Assembly (NCBI RefSeq): GCF_003312425.1
Contig: NZ_QNUX01000005.1
Coordinates: 186,001 to 250,000 of the forward strand
Reading direction: 5' to 3'
DNA length: 64,000 nt
DNA from: Flavobacterium psychrolimnae
GTDB taxonomy: Bacteria > Bacteroidota > Bacteroidia > Flavobacteriales > Flavobacteriaceae
In this document: in pieces, positions 35,438 through 46,131 of the stretch
Layout of the letters: each line of letters begins with the position of its first letter
How positions within the stretch are numbered: position 1 is the first letter of the stretch
Program-made: the position numbers and the translations under genes
The notes under the pieces: model-generated
What the model saw: the letters and a program-made list of their open reading frames with translations, nothing else
The model's database searches: none
What the model was told of the DNA's origin: nothing

Positions 35438-38400
35438 ATGAGTAATCTTTTATTGATTACTATACCCATTTTATTTGTGTTCTTAATCTATGAAGTTTAT
35501 AAAATAAAATCGACTTTAAAGAGTAAGTTATTAGAAAATGGTACGGAAACAGTTTTCAAAAATAAAGAATACCAGCTGTATCTTCTTTTTTTAGGCATCA
35601 TACTTCCATCAATTGAAATCATCTTTGAGATTTTTAAAATTAGACCCAAAAGTCTATTATTAGCTAATTGTAGTATTGGCTTATTTCTGCTGATTCTCTA
35701 CCTTTTAAGCACAAAATATGCCATTATTTTTAAATATATCAAAGAAATATTCATCAGTTTATTTCTTTTGTACTTTGTTTTTATTTCTAGAAATCTGATT
35801 TATTCTCCTACAGATACAATTCCTATTGTAGGTTTTATCGTTTCCTTTTTCTTTTCATACAACGTCTTAAAACCTGCAAAACTATATTGGTTTTTCGTAG
35901 GCACAGTTTTTACATTCTTTGTGGTTATTTTTTTATTAGTATTAATTCCTGTAGAAACCAGTATTGCGCTTGGAATCTATTCATTCATAATTTTGATTAT
36001 CAACTACATTCATTACATTTCGTTGTTGAATCTTGCAGTTGAAATGCGTTTCAACAATCAAATCATCAATAAAGGAAATTCGCTCATTCTGGCCACTAAC
36101 AAAAAAGGCGAAATTGTATTTTGCAGCGAAAATGTAAAAACAATTTTAGGTTATTCTGTTGACGAAGTTATGGGATTAGGCTACTGGAAAGTAACTGAAG
36201 ACAGCGAATTTTTTGGTGAAGAATACCATAAAACATTTAAAGATGACCGTATATTTATTCGAAAACTAAAATGTAAAAGTGGTGAATTCAAATACATCCA
36301 ATGGAATGACAAGAAATTTTCGAATGATTTAGTAATTGGAATTGGGCAGGATGTAACCAATGAAATCCAAATTCAAAATCAGTACAAGAATTTAATTGAA
36401 AATGCTATTGATCTCATATTTGAAGTCGATGATGACGGTAATTTTATATTTGTAAATGACTTCACCATCAAATCATTGGGTTACGAAAGTTGCGAAATCA
36501 TAAATCGAAATTATTCAGAATTCATTCGGAAAGATTACATTACCAGCATCATGGATTTTTATCAAAATTTATTGGAGCATGAAAATTATTTTCCAACTAT
36601 TGAATTTCCTTTACTAAAAAAGAACGGAGAGGAATTGTGGGTTTCCCAAAAAGTGATTATTCGTAGAAATGAACAAGGAACAGTAGTCGCTTATTCAGGA
36701 ATTGCCCGAGATATCACTAAATTCAAAGATATTGAAGCTGAAAATAAAATTCGTCAGGAAAAAGTAGGACTATATAACGAAACAATTAAAAAATTATCAA
36801 CGACTAACTTTAGCAATTATAAGAATTTAGATGTCAGCGTGATGCAAATCATAGAATCTGCGGCAAAGGTTTCTAAATGCGATAGAGTCAGCTATTGGAA
36901 ATACACTGAAGATCGAATCACTTGTGAAAATTTATATGATTTAGACACTAACTCATACAGTAAAGGTGCTTTTTTAGAGAAAGAGAACTATCCAATCTAT
37001 TTTGAATCTATAAAAAATAAAACCCAAATTAGTGCTCCGGACGTTTTTAACAAATATGAAATATCGGAATTCATAGAGGATTATTTCTTAAAATTTGATA
37101 TCAAATCACAGCTTGACATTCCTATTTTCATCAATGGAGAATTGTCCGGTACCATTAGTTTTGAATCAGCCAGAACACAAAGAAACTGGGATAACGACGA
37201 TATTATATTTGCAAGAACAATTTCGGATATTATCTCGTTGACTATGATTTCGCACAGTCGCTATGAGACTGAAAAAAAATTAGAATACAAAAGTGACCTT
37301 TTGTCTGCTATGGCGCTTTGTACGGAGAAATTTTTGAACAGTAATGATATCAACGATATTTTCTCCGATGTACTTATCATTATGGGACAAGCGACCAAAT
37401 CCCATCGCGCATACTACTATGAAAATGACGGAAGCACGGGATTAATAAGTCAAAAATACCGATGGATAATCAACAATATCAAATTAACAGAGAACAATAT
37501 TAAACTTCAAAATTTGCCTCATGCCTTTTTTGAGGAACTATTGACACCACTTTTAAACAACAAAATTTACAAAGCGATAATTCCAAAAATAGAAAATCCA
37601 TCACTTAGAGATAAATTATATAATGTTGATGTAGTTTCAATCATCTTGTTTCCAATTTTTGTGAGAAATAAATTTTATGGTTTTTTAGGATTTGATGACA
37701 CCCAAAACGAAAGAGACTGGTCTGAAGATGAAGTTAATATTCTGCAAACATTAGCCAGTAATATTGCGTCATCTATTGAACGTATTACAAACGAAGCCGC
37801 TATTTATGAAAGCGAAGAGAAATTTAGATTGCTGGCGAATAATATTCCCGGAACCGTTTATTTATCGAACTACGATGAAAATAACACCAAAATTTACATC
37901 AATGATGAAGTTGAAAAACTGACCGGTCATCCAAAAACAGAATTCCTTAATAATCACCTATCTTTCATTGATTTAATACATCCCGAAGATAAAGTGAGCA
38001 CTATTGCTGCTCAAAAAAATGCGATAGACAGTAAAATCCCCATTCACTTAACGTACAGAATTATACATAAAGACAACCGCACGGTTTGGGTAGAAGAATT
38101 TGGAGATACCATTTACAAAGATGGAAAAATTGCATTTTTAGAAGGTATTTTCATTGACATTACCGAGAGAAAGCAAACCGAAACCGTCGTTCAGGAGAAG
38201 GAATTAGCCGAAGCTGCCAACAAAGCAAAATCAGAATTCCTGGCTAATATGAGTCATGAGATTAGAACGCCTTTAAACGGGATCATCGGTTTTACGGACT
38301 TATTGATGAAAACAAATCTTGGAGTAACACAGCATAAATATATGACTACCATCAGTCAATCGGCACACTCCTTGCTAGACATTATCAATGATATTCTGGA

Positions 38401-39373
38401 TTTCTCCAAAATTGAAGCCGGAAAACTGGATTTGTATATTGAAAAATATGATATCAATGAAATGCTCGCACAAGTAATCGATTTAATTTTATACGAATCC
38501 AATCAAAAAAATTTAAAACTGGAACTCAATATTGCAGCAGATATGCCCAAATATTTCTGGCTGGACAGCGTTAGATTGAAACAAATTTTGATTAATTTAT
38601 TGGCGAATGCCGTGAAATTTACAGAAAGAGGCGCTATAAAATTAGAAGTATCCGTGATAGAAAAAATAGATGATTTCAATGCTACAATTCGCTTTGCGGT
38701 TATTGATACCGGAATTGGAATTTTGGAAGAAAACAAAAAGAAAATATTTAAAGCATTTTCACAGGAAGACAGTTCCACAACAAGAAAATTTGGTGGGACA
38801 GGACTTGGTTTAACAATTTCAAACCAATTATTAGGATTAATGAACAGTCGTTTACAATTAGAAAGTACTATAGATTTAGGGAGCACGTTTTATTTTGACT
38901 TAACATTAAAGACAAGCGATGAAGCACCGGCAACAGTCAGTTTATTCGACACTGATTTTGATTCAATTAAAAAGATAGTAGTCAAAACAAATCATCAGAC
39001 GAAAAAAGTTACTGTATTAATCGTCGAGGACAACAAAGTGAATATGTTATTGCTGAAAACAATTATTAAAAATTTGCCCGTACCTACCACAATTTATGAA
39101 GCAATAAACGGGAAGTTAGCAGTGGAACAATTTGAAGCCACAAATCCTGATATTATTTTTATGGATATCCAAATGCCAATCATGAATGGTTATGAAGCCA
39201 CACAAATAATTCGGGATTTGAAATCTGGACAAAACGTACCTATAATTGCAATAACTGCCGGTACGGAAAAAGAAGAAAAAGAAAAATGTCTTAATGCAGG
39301 AATGAATGATTACATTCCAAAACCAATAATAAAAGGAATTATTGAAGAAACATTTTTGAAATGGGTACAATGA
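35438..39373 (+). CDS. hybrid sensor histidine kinase with PAS and GAF domains
   Basis: A 1311-residue signalling protein from the ATG at 35438. An upstream ATG at 35363 would add 25 residues; the later start directly precedes the first membrane segment and is preferred. Order: about six to seven membrane helices (1-195), PAS (about 205-310), PAS (315-430), GAF (455-600), GAF (625-780), PAS (795-910), HisKA with phospho-acceptor H940 in [12 protein letters not shown], an ATPase domain with DTGIGI and GGTGLGL boxes, and a receiver domain with D1243 in [16 protein letters not shown]. All catalytic boxes look intact. No output regulator is adjacent, so the internal receiver or a distant partner must carry the signal. 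Ligand unknown. Confidence 0.93.
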   Translation: MSNLLLITIPILFVFLIYEVYKIKSTLKSKLLENGTETVFKNKEYQLYLLFLGIILPSIEIIFEIFKIRPKSLLLANCSIGLFLLILYLLSTKYAIIFKYIKEIFISLFLLYFVFISRNLIYSPTDTIPIVGFIVSFFFSYNVLKPAKLYWFFVGTVFTFFVVIFLLVLIPVETSIALGIYSFIILIINYIHYISLLNLAVEMRFNNQIINKGNSLILATNKKGEIVFCSENVKTILGYSVDEVMGLGYWKVTEDSEFFGEEYHKTFKDDRIFIRKLKCKSGEFKYIQWNDKKFSNDLVIGIGQDVTNEIQIQNQYKNLIENAIDLIFEVDDDGNFIFVNDFTIKSLGYESCEIINRNYSEFIRKDYITSIMDFYQNLLEHENYFPTIEFPLLKKNGEELWVSQKVIIRRNEQGTVVAYSGIARDITKFKDIEAENKIRQEKVGLYNETIKKLSTTNFSNYKNLDVSVMQIIESAAKVSKCDRVSYWKYTEDRITCENLYDLDTNSYSKGAFLEKENYPIYFESIKNKTQISAPDVFNKYEISEFIEDYFLKFDIKSQLDIPIFINGELSGTISFESARTQRNWDNDDIIFARTISDIISLTMISHSRYETEKKLEYKSDLLSAMALCTEKFLNSNDINDIFSDVLIIMGQATKSHRAYYYENDGSTGLISQKYRWIINNIKLTENNIKLQNLPHAFFEELLTPLLNNKIYKAIIPKIENPSLRDKLYNVDVVSIILFPIFVRNKFYGFLGFDDTQNERDWSEDEVNILQTLASNIASSIERITNEAAIYESEEKFRLLANNIPGTVYLSNYDENNTKIYINDEVEKLTGHPKTEFLNNHLSFIDLIHPEDKVSTIAAQKNAIDSKIPIHLTYRIIHKDNRTVWVEEFGDTIYKDGKIAFLEGIFIDITERKQTETVVQEKELAEAANKAKSEFLANMSHEIRTPLNGIIGFTDLLMKTNLGVTQHKYMTTISQSAHSLLDIINDILDFSKIEAGKLDLYIEKYDINEMLAQVIDLILYESNQKNLKLELNIAADMPKYFWLDSVRLKQILINLLANAVKFTERGAIKLEVSVIEKIDDFNATIRFAVIDTGIGILEENKKKIFKAFSQEDSSTTRKFGGTGLGLTISNQLLGLMNSRLQLESTIDLGSTFYFDLTLKTSDEAPATVSLFDTDFDSIKKIVVKTNHQTKKVTVLIVEDNKVNMLLLKTIIKNLPVPTTIYEAINGKLAVEQFEATNPDIIFMDIQMPIMNGYEATQIIRDLKSGQNVPIIAITAGTEKEEKEKCLNAGMNDYIPKPIIKGIIEETFLKWVQ

Positions 39374-39457
39374 CCTAAATTTAAAAAGAAGAATTATATC
39401 TAAAATGATGTAATTTTGTATCACGAAGGTTTACTAACAATAAAAAAATAACAGATT

Positions 39458-40318
39458 ATGAAATGGAGTGGCAGACGTTCAAGTGAAAATTTTGAAGACC
39501 GAAGAGGGATGTCTTCTGGTGGAAAAACAATTATAGGAGGTGGTATTATTGGTATAATTATCTTGTTACTAAACACTTTTGGTGGAGAAAACGTCCAAAT
39601 GCTTACGCCAATATTGGAACAAATGAATGGAGGAAGTGGCGCTCCTACTGAACAAAGAGACTTAACCGCCGCCGAAATTGAAGAAGGCAAATTCATAGAA
39701 GCTATATTAGTAGATACGGAGGATGTTTGGGGAAAAATATTTCAGGAAAATAACATGCAGTATGAAAGACCAAATTTAGTATTGTTCAACCAGGCTGTGG
39801 AAACGGAGTGCGGTAATGCTACCTCTGCTTCGGGACCTTTTTATTGTCCGGCTGACCAGAAAGTATATATGGATTTAACATTTTTTGAGGAACTGAAAAC
39901 TAAATTTGGAGCTGAAGGCGGTGATTTTGCAACAGCGTATGTAATCGCTCATGAAATTGGTCATCACGTGCAAACCTTATTAGGCACTTCTGCTAAAATG
40001 AGACAAATGCAGGAAGGAAAAAGCCAGGCTGAAGCCAATAAATTATCGGTTGCTCTGGAATTGCAAGCTGATTTTTATGCGGGTGTTTGGACGCATTACA
40101 ATCAAAAAATGAATAATTTCTTGGAAGAAGGCGATATTGATGAAGCTTTAAGTGCGGCTCACGCGGTTGGTGATGATGCAATTCAATCTAAAATTCAAGG
40201 ACACATTGTTCCGGAGTCCTTTACACACGGAACTTCGGCACAACGTAAAGCTTGGTTTATGAAAGGGTATAAATCCGGTGACATCAATCAAGGCGATACT
40301 TTTGCAGAAATAAGATAA
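39458..40318 (+). CDS. neutral zinc metallopeptidase, YpfJ/KPN_02809 family
   Basis: A 286-residue membrane-anchored protein. The basic N-terminus MKWSGRRSSENFEDRRG and the helix IIGGGIIGIIILLLNTFGG are characteristic of the family. The zinc motif HEIGHH gives H165, E166 and H169. SALELQADFYAGVW contains the downstream Glu/Asp expected to complete the site. The C-terminal FTHGTSAQRKAWFMKGYKSG is also typical. Substrate unknown. Confidence 0.92.
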   Translation: MKWSGRRSSENFEDRRGMSSGGKTIIGGGIIGIIILLLNTFGGENVQMLTPILEQMNGGSGAPTEQRDLTAAEIEEGKFIEAILVDTEDVWGKIFQENNMQYERPNLVLFNQAVETECGNATSASGPFYCPADQKVYMDLTFFEELKTKFGAEGGDFATAYVIAHEIGHHVQTLLGTSAKMRQMQEGKSQAEANKLSVALELQADFYAGVWTHYNQKMNNFLEEGDIDEALSAAHAVGDDAIQSKIQGHIVPESFTHGTSAQRKAWFMKGYKSGDINQGDTFAEIR

Positions 40319-40340
40319 ATTTCAAATCAATAAGAATTTA

Positions 40341-40370
40341 AAAAATCGGGACTATATCCCGATTTTTTTT
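40341..40370 (+). terminator. terminator after the YpfJ-like peptidase gene
   Basis: AAAAATCGGG (40341-40350) pairs with CCCGATTTTT (40358-40367), followed by T residues. Confidence 0.9.
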
Positions 40371-40424
40371 GTGGCTATATTTAAACAAATCAAGGCAATC
40401 AAAAGCACATCGGAAAATTAACTG

Positions 40425-40432
40425 TACCTTTG
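40425..40432 (+). promoter_or_regulatory. -7 promoter element of the RNA helicase gene
   Basis: TACCTTTG matches TAnnTTTG exactly, giving a leader of roughly 48 bases before the helicase ATG. No good -33 box is visible. Confidence 0.55.
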
Positions 40433-40462
40433 CGCCCAATTAAAAAAGTAACCTAAATAATA

Positions 40463-40481
40463 GTGTTTACTTTATAAACAC
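40463..40481 (+). promoter_or_regulatory. hairpin just before the helicase start codon
   Basis: GTGTTTA (40463-40469) pairs with TAAACAC (40475-40481) around CTTTA. The stem ends 5 bases before the ATG at 40487, where it would cover the ribosome landing site. No T-run follows, so it is not a terminator. Confidence 0.45.
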
Positions 40482-40486
40482 CATTT

Positions 40487-41776
40487 ATGTCATTTAACTC
40501 ATTAGGTTTATCTGATGCTTTACTTAAAGCCATCAGCAAAAAAGGGTACACAACTCCCTCTCCAATACAAAAAAAAGCAATTCCCCCAATATTAGAAGGT
40601 AAAGATGTTTTAGCATCTGCACAAACAGGAACAGGAAAAACAGCCGGTTTTACACTACCTATTTTACAAATATTATCACAAGGTCAACAATTGCGACAAA
40701 GACCTATTCGCGCCTTAATATTGACACCAACAAGAGAATTAGCCGCACAAATATTAGCCAACATCAAAGAATACAGTGTATTTTTAGACTTAAAAAGCAC
40801 CGTTATTTTTGGTGGTGTAAACCAAAATCCCCAGGTAATGCAATTGCGTCAGGGTGTCGATATTTTAGTCGCCACTCCAGGTCGATTAATCGATTTGCAA
40901 AACCAAGGACTAATATCCCTTGCCAAAGTGGAAATCTTAGTTTTAGATGAAGCGGATCGCATGCTGGACATGGGTTTCGTACGAGACATTGAGCGCATTA
41001 TAAAAGTATTGCCTACAAAAAGACAAAATTTAATGTTTTCGGCAACCTTCTCAACAGACATCAAGAAATTGGCGATGGGTATTTTGCACCATCCCGTTCA
41101 TGTGGAAGCAACCCCGGAAAACACGACTGTAGATGCTATTACTCAAATAATATATCCTGTTGCCAAAGAGAAAAAAACGGAACTGATCATTAAATTGATT
41201 ACAGAAGGAAACTGGAAACAGATTTTAGTTTTCACCCGTACCAAACAAGGTGCTAATAAACTGACAGAAAGCATGATTAGTGCCGGAATCAAAGCAGCAG
41301 CCATTCACGGAAACAAAGGTCAAGGCGCACGAACCAAAGCTTTAGCGGGTTTCAAAGACGGGAGCCTAACCGCTTTAGTCGCTACCGATATTGCGGCCAG
41401 AGGTCTGGATATTCCATTGTTGCCGCATGTGGTCAATTTTGAATTGCCTAACATTCCTGAAGATTACGTTCACCGAATTGGTCGTACCGGAAGAGCTGGA
41501 GCCAATGGTGAAGCTATTTCGTTATTCAGTCCGGACGAAACGGTCTTTTTACGTGATATCGAAAAATTAGTGGGTTTGAATTTGCCTAAAGAAAACATCA
41601 AAGGTTTCGAACCCGATCCTAACGCTTCCAAAGAACCAATCAAACAAGGACAAGGAAGACAACAACGCGATTCAACTCCGCGAAAACCAAAAACAGACAC
41701 CACAAACCGAAGCAGCAACAATAGTTTTGGTCCAAGACGCCCGAGTCAAAATAATGACCGACGTTCTAATAGATAA
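40487..41776 (+). CDS. DEAD-box ATP-dependent RNA helicase, RhlE-like
   Basis: Cytoplasmic RNA-unwinding enzyme of 429 residues. All core motifs are visible: [10 protein letters not shown] (Walker A), [18 protein letters not shown] with surrounding [17 protein letters not shown], and [10 protein letters not shown]. The tail after residue 380 is rich in Arg, Gln, Asn and Ser ([16 protein letters not shown]), suited to non-specific RNA binding. The family works in ribosome assembly and mRNA turnover, often at low temperature. A 5'-leader hairpin next to the start suggests control of translation. Confidence 0.95.
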   Translation: MSFNSLGLSDALLKAISKKGYTTPSPIQKKAIPPILEGKDVLASAQTGTGKTAGFTLPILQILSQGQQLRQRPIRALILTPTRELAAQILANIKEYSVFLDLKSTVIFGGVNQNPQVMQLRQGVDILVATPGRLIDLQNQGLISLAKVEILVLDEADRMLDMGFVRDIERIIKVLPTKRQNLMFSATFSTDIKKLAMGILHHPVHVEATPENTTVDAITQIIYPVAKEKKTELIIKLITEGNWKQILVFTRTKQGANKLTESMISAGIKAAAIHGNKGQGARTKALAGFKDGSLTALVATDIAARGLDIPLLPHVVNFELPNIPEDYVHRIGRTGRAGANGEAISLFSPDETVFLRDIEKLVGLNLPKENIKGFEPDPNASKEPIKQGQGRQQRDSTPRKPKTDTTNRSSNNSFGPRRPSQNNDRRSNR

Positions 41777-41845
41777 TTAATTTTTATTGTTTTTTAGAAG
41801 CAGAACGATTTCGTTTTTCAGAACGTATTTCCCGCTATACATTAC

Positions 41846-41886
41846 AAACCTAGTGAGAGCTGAACACCAGCTCTTACTAGGTTTTT
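41846..41886 (+). terminator. terminator after the RNA helicase gene
   Basis: AAACCTAGTGAGAGCTG (41846-41862) pairs with CAGCTCTTACTAGGTTT (41868-41884), with one wobble, and ends in T residues. The remaining sequence to 42105 shows no gene or other clear signal. Confidence 0.92.
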
Positions 41887-42105
41887 CATTTCTATCGGGG
41901 CTATTGAGAGGGTTTTTACTTTCATAATATCATTTTACAAATTCATCCAACAAATCTACAATAGCCAAATGACTTGTAAGAAAAAAACAATATATTTGAA
42001 GTAAATAGTATGACCGTTTTCATACCTTTCAACGCTAAATTGGTTGGCTTTGTATGATTTTGTCAGACCTTATTCTAGTTGTAGATAATATTAAAAGAAA
42101 ATAAG

Positions 42106-42489
42106 ATGTCTAAAAGAGAAGAATTAATTATTAAATACGCAGCAGAACTTAAAGAAAAAATTGGAGAAGTTCCTGATATTGATTTTCTTAAAAAAGTAGT
42201 TATTGGTTTAGGACCTTCAATTTACAACTCTGAATCCTCTACTATTTCAGGAATAGACAAATCTGAATTAGAAACTGTAAAAAACAATTTTTTGATTAAA
42301 AAATTAGGTTTAATAGATGGTCCTGAATTAAATAATGCTATTAAATCAATATTGAATAAATATGGGGAATCTAATAGAACTAAATATAGAGCGGTTGTAT
42401 ATTATCTTTTAGCAAAGCATTTTGGTAAGGAGGAAGTATATTCTCAAGTAAATACTCAAAAAGGAACTGGACCAAGAAAAAAAGAATAA
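42106..42489 (+). CDS. DUF2853-family protein
   Basis: A 127-residue soluble helical protein. The sequence KREELIIKYAAELKEKIGEVPDIDFLKKVVIGLGPSIYNSE and the later KYRAVVYYLLAKHFGKEEVY fit the small DUF2853 family. Its function is unknown. Its stop codon overlaps the ATG of the next gene by one base (TAATG), so the two are coupled. Confidence 0.85.
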   Translation: MSKREELIIKYAAELKEKIGEVPDIDFLKKVVIGLGPSIYNSESSTISGIDKSELETVKNNFLIKKLGLIDGPELNNAIKSILNKYGESNRTKYRAVVYYLLAKHFGKEEVYSQVNTQKGTGPRKKE

Positions 42490-42890
42490 TGGCAAAATCA
42501 AAATTATCCGAATATAAAAACGATTATTATTATTTTACTGGTAAATTAAGTGAAATAAATAGACAAATTGCTTTTGCTGGAATTGCTCTAATTTGGATTT
42601 TCAAAAATGGTGAAAATTCGAATCTTAAAATTGAAAATGAATTAATTTTACCTGCAATCTTAATAGTACTATCATTAGCATTTGATATTTTTCAGTACAT
42701 ATATCAATCTATTACTTGGTCAATATTTTACACCTATTATAATCGAAAAAACAAATCGGAAGAAAAAAAAATTAAGTCTCCTGAATATTTGAATTATCCA
42801 TCTTGGTTGTTTTTTATTGTTAAGGTTATTCTTGTTTTATTAGCATATTGGAAAATTTTATTTTTTTTAATAGACAAATTTTTGAAATAA
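42489..42890 (+). CDS. small membrane protein of unknown function
   Basis: A 133-residue protein with three predicted membrane helices (RQIAFAGIALIWIF, LILPAILIVLSLAFDIFQYIY, WLFFIVKVILVLLAYWKILFFLI) separated by charged loops. Translation is coupled to the DUF2853 gene through TAATG. No family recognised. Codon use is very AT-rich even for this genome, which fits accessory DNA. Confidence 0.7.
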   Translation: MAKSKLSEYKNDYYYFTGKLSEINRQIAFAGIALIWIFKNGENSNLKIENELILPAILIVLSLAFDIFQYIYQSITWSIFYTYYNRKNKSEEKKIKSPEYLNYPSWLFFIVKVILVLLAYWKILFFLIDKFLK

Positions 42891-42970
42891 AATAGCCCCC
42901 ACTTTTTATTCTATTATATTTTGAAAGAGTGAATTTCAAATAAAAACAAAAATGAACTTAAATAAGAAAG

Positions 42971-43276
42971 ATGAATACGATTATAAAATTAATTAGAGAT
43001 AAAAAATTAGCATTTAAAATCTCTTTATTTTACGTTTCATTGGGAACTTTATCGGTTTGTTCAATTTATCCAAAAGATTTATTTTATGGAGATTGGTCAC
43101 TTTATGGGCTACTATTAACATTTCCTGTATCAGTAGTTAGTTTTGGTTTTAGATATGCTGAATCAAATTTATTATATCCAGTTTTTATAATACAGTTAAT
43201 AATGCTTTTTATAACTTTCTTTTTACTTAGTTTATTCATAAAAGACAAGAAAATCACCGCTCCGCAAAGTCTCTGA
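42971..43276 (+). CDS. small membrane protein of unknown function
   Basis: A 101-residue protein with three hydrophobic segments (ISLFYVSLGTLSVCSIY, WSLYGLLLTFPVSVVSFGF, PVFIIQLIMLFITFFLLSLFI). It starts 80 bases after the previous small membrane gene in the same direction. No family recognised. The end of the coding region runs into the first of a set of related hairpins. Confidence 0.6.
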   Translation: MNTIIKLIRDKKLAFKISLFYVSLGTLSVCSIYPKDLFYGDWSLYGLLLTFPVSVVSFGFRYAESNLLYPVFIIQLIMLFITFFLLSLFIKDKKITAPQSL

Positions 43277-43385
43277 CTTTGAGTATGTATTTTTCAGTCT
43301 CCGACTGACCTTAAAATTCAAATATTTAAAAAACAAAATCGATTAAAAACCGAAAGTCACTTCCTCAAAGTCTTCGACTTTGAGG
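43265..43385. repeat. cluster of three related short hairpins
   Basis: CAAAGTC-TCT-GACTTTG (43265-43281), CAGTC-TCC-GACTG (43295-43307) and CCTCAAAGTC-TTC-GACTTTGAGG (43363-43385) are perfect stems of 7, 5 and 10 bp. All have three-base loops, and their inner stems share AGTC/GACT. The first overlaps the last codons of the small membrane gene. They look like copies of one REP-like unit. No T-runs follow. The rest of the space to 43513 shows no gene. Confidence 0.6.
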
Positions 43386-43513
43386 AGTGTTGTGATCAAC
43401 ATATGATATTAAAAATCGTTGATCAAACATCTGAAATCTATTCCTATTAATACTGAAAACTGTTGTTTCCAAATACAACAATAATGTAAAGCATTACTTT
43501 ACAAATTAGTATG

Positions 43514-44212
43514 CTATTCATAGGTATTCAAATCTAGATTCAGAATAGTACCTACTCTGCTAAACTCTTCATTAATCTTTGCATTCAAGATAAGTGGTTC
43601 ATTTGTTATGGGATGATTAAAAATTAATTGATGCGCATGAAGCATCATTCCTTTCAATTCAAAATGCTCCAACCATAATTTATTTTGTTTGTTACAACCA
43701 TGTGGACGACTTCCTAAAATGGGATGAAAAATATGTTTGAAATGTTTTCGTAATTGATGCATCCGTCCCGTTTCAGGAATCGCTTCTACCAAACAATATC
43801 GTGATGTAGGTTTATTGTTAAATGCTAACTCAATTTCGGTAGTTTGCAATCGATGAAAGTAGGTTATTGCATTTTGTATAATGCTATCATCATTGGTTAA
43901 ATCATAATCAATCGTTAGTTCTTCGGGTGACCAACCACGTAAAATTGCTAAATATTTTTTTTCGACTTCGCGTGTGGCAAAACGATCATTCATAATTTTT
44001 AAAACCTTTTTATCCAACGCAAATAACAAAACACCAGATGTTTTGCGATCCAACCGATGAACAGGATAAACGTGCTGCCCTCCTATTTGATTTCTCAATT
44101 CTTGAATTGCATAAACTTTTGCATCGCGCGCGTAAAACGATTTGTGGACTAACAATCCACTTGGTTTATTAATTGCAATAATATATTCGTCTTGGTACAG
44201 AATTTCTAACAT
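43514..44212 (-). CDS. TruC-like tRNA pseudouridine synthase
   Basis: RluA-superfamily enzyme of 232 residues. VHRLDRKTSGVLLF gives the catalytic D55, and GRMHQLRKHFKHIFHPILGSRPHG is the characteristic TruC-type segment. TruC makes pseudouridine 65 in tRNAs. No S4 domain is present. The gene is separated from comM by a terminator and appears to be independent. Confidence 0.9.
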   Translation of the reverse strand: MLEILYQDEYIIAINKPSGLLVHKSFYARDAKVYAIQELRNQIGGQHVYPVHRLDRKTSGVLLFALDKKVLKIMNDRFATREVEKKYLAILRGWSPEELTIDYDLTNDDSIIQNAITYFHRLQTTEIELAFNNKPTSRYCLVEAIPETGRMHQLRKHFKHIFHPILGSRPHGCNKQNKLWLEHFELKGMMLHAHQLIFNHPITNEPLILNAKINEEFSRVGTILNLDLNTYE

Positions 44213-44223
44213 TTGGCAAAAAT

Positions 44224-44254
44224 AAAAGAGATTTCTATCGAAATCTCTTTTTTG
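44224..44254. terminator. terminator downstream of comM
   Basis: AAAAGAGATTTC (44224-44235) pairs perfectly with GAAATCTCTTTT (44240-44251) around a four-base loop, with A/T runs on both sides. It lies 108 bases past the comM stop and just upstream of the TruC-like gene. Confidence 0.85.
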
Positions 44255-44361
44255 ACTTATTTATTTCTATACTTTTCTTTTTTCCTTGCCAGCGCGGGCG
44301 TATTATCAATTTTGCAGCCGTGAAACATCTAAAATCAAAAATCGTTAATCTAAAATCTATT

Positions 44362-45897
44362 TTAGCCCAACCAACCATCACGATCCAAACTTCTATATTG
44401 AATGGCTTCGGCAATATGGCTCGAAACCACTATTGGAGCTGCATCAAGATCAGCGATCGTGCGTGCCACCTTCAAAATACGATCGTAGGCCCGCGCCGAA
44501 AGATTCAATCGTTCCATTGCGGTTTTTAATAATTGCTTAGAAACATCATCCAAAGCGCAGTACTCCCGAATGTGTTTGGTATTCATTTGGGCATTATAAT
44601 GGATATTTTCCATTTGCTCAAAGCGTTCCGTTTGAATTTCTCTTGCCGCAGTCACTCTTTTACGAATTTCAACACTACTTTCTGCTTTTTGGTCATCCGA
44701 TAATTTTTCAAAAGGAACTGGAGTCACTTCAATATGAATATCAATTCTATCTAATAAAGGTCCTGAAATTTTACTCAAATACCGTTGCATTTCGTGTGGC
44801 GAAGAAGTTTGCGGCGAATCGGGATCATTGAAGAAACCACTTGGACTCGGGTTCATACTCGCCACCAGCATAAACGACGACGGATAAGTAACCGTAAACT
44901 TAGCTCTAGAAATCGTCACTTCTCTATCTTCCAGCGGTTGACGCATCACTTCCAAAACATCGCGTTTGAATTCCGGTAATTCATCCAGAAATAAAACACC
45001 GTTGTGCGCCATAGAAATTTCGCCCGGTTGCGGATAACTTCCTCCGCCCACCAAAGCGACATTCGAAATTGTATGGTGCGGACTGCGAAACGGACGTTGA
45101 TTCATCAAACCGACTTCCTTCAATTTTCCGGCAACGCTATGAATTTTGGTTGTTTCTAATGCTTCCCGCAAAGTCATGGGCGGCAAAATACTGGGTAAAC
45201 GTTTGGCAAGCATCGTCTTCCCTGCTCCCGGCGGTCCAATCAAGATAATATTGTGTCCTCCGGCTGCAGCAATTTCCATGCAACGCTTGATGCTTTCTTG
45301 TCCCTTGACATCACTAAAATCAAATTCTGGAAAATCTAATGTTTTATAAAATTCAGCTCGCGTGTCTATTGTTGTTGGTTCCAGCGTACCTTTTCCTTCA
45401 AGGAAATCAATTACTTCCTGCACATTTTTAATTCCATACACATCTAATCCAGCAACTATTGCGGCTTCTTTTACATTTTGCTTTGGAAGAAAAAAACCTT
45501 TAAAACCTTCTTCTTTAGCTTTAATGGCAATGGGCAGAGCGCCTCGTATCGGCTGAAGACTGCCGTCAAGGGAAAGTTCCCCCATAATAATGTATTTATC
45601 AACATCCTCAGCATTGATTTGCCCGGATGCGACCAAAATTCCGATGGTCAAAGTCAAATCATACGCAGAACCTTCTTTGCGCAAATCGGCTGGAGCCATA
45701 TTGATGGTGATTTTTTTGCCTGGCATGGCGTACCCATTATTTTTAAGCGCTGCCGCAATTCGGTAACTGCTTTCCTTTATGGCATTGTCCGGCAAGCCAA
45801 CTAAATGATAACCAATTCCTTTATCAATATTTACCTCTACGGTAATCGTTGTAGCTTCGACTCCAAAAACTGCACTTCCAAAAACTTTAACTAGCAT
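44362..45897 (-). CDS. comM: YifB/ComM-family Mg-chelatase-like AAA ATPase
   Basis: A 511-residue protein starting MLVKVFGSAVFGVEATTITVEV. The open frame extends 51 codons upstream, but that part is not typical and the ATG at 45897 gives the family N-terminus. The first 170 residues are a Lon-like S5 fold domain; the AAA core has GPPGAGKTMLAKRL (Walker A) and VLFLDELPEF (Walker B); the C-terminus RAYDRILKVARTIADL is the family helical domain. ComM is a helicase that promotes branch migration during natural transformation. Other competence genes are not in the window. Confidence 0.93.
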   Translation of the reverse strand: MLVKVFGSAVFGVEATTITVEVNIDKGIGYHLVGLPDNAIKESSYRIAAALKNNGYAMPGKKITINMAPADLRKEGSAYDLTLTIGILVASGQINAEDVDKYIIMGELSLDGSLQPIRGALPIAIKAKEEGFKGFFLPKQNVKEAAIVAGLDVYGIKNVQEVIDFLEGKGTLEPTTIDTRAEFYKTLDFPEFDFSDVKGQESIKRCMEIAAAGGHNIILIGPPGAGKTMLAKRLPSILPPMTLREALETTKIHSVAGKLKEVGLMNQRPFRSPHHTISNVALVGGGSYPQPGEISMAHNGVLFLDELPEFKRDVLEVMRQPLEDREVTISRAKFTVTYPSSFMLVASMNPSPSGFFNDPDSPQTSSPHEMQRYLSKISGPLLDRIDIHIEVTPVPFEKLSDDQKAESSVEIRKRVTAAREIQTERFEQMENIHYNAQMNTKHIREYCALDDVSKQLLKTAMERLNLSARAYDRILKVARTIADLDAAPIVVSSHIAEAIQYRSLDRDGWLG

Positions 45898-46131
45898 CTG
45901 TATATATTTGATTCTAAAATTAGAGAAAACTTTTCTTATTATTATAAGAAATCCTACATAAGTTCCAATTAAATTGAGAATAATAAAATAATCTACAAAA
46001 AATACGCTAAATACTTTGGCGCACAGCCCAATACCCTCCATTTTTCGCAAAAAACAAATGTTAAAATTAAAAAAATTGAAGGTATAATATTAACATTTTT
46101 CTACTTTTAGAAAATAATTAGAAACCTTACT

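Noticed and set aside
41892..41907. TCTATCGGGGCTATTG after the helicase terminator as a second copy of the REP-like element
   Set aside because: Only a short stretch resembles the right arm; no hairpin or left arm is present.
45898..46050. 51-codon N-terminal extension of comM
   Set aside because: ComM proteins begin with the MLVKV-type sequence; the extension is hydrophobic noise from an open upstream frame.
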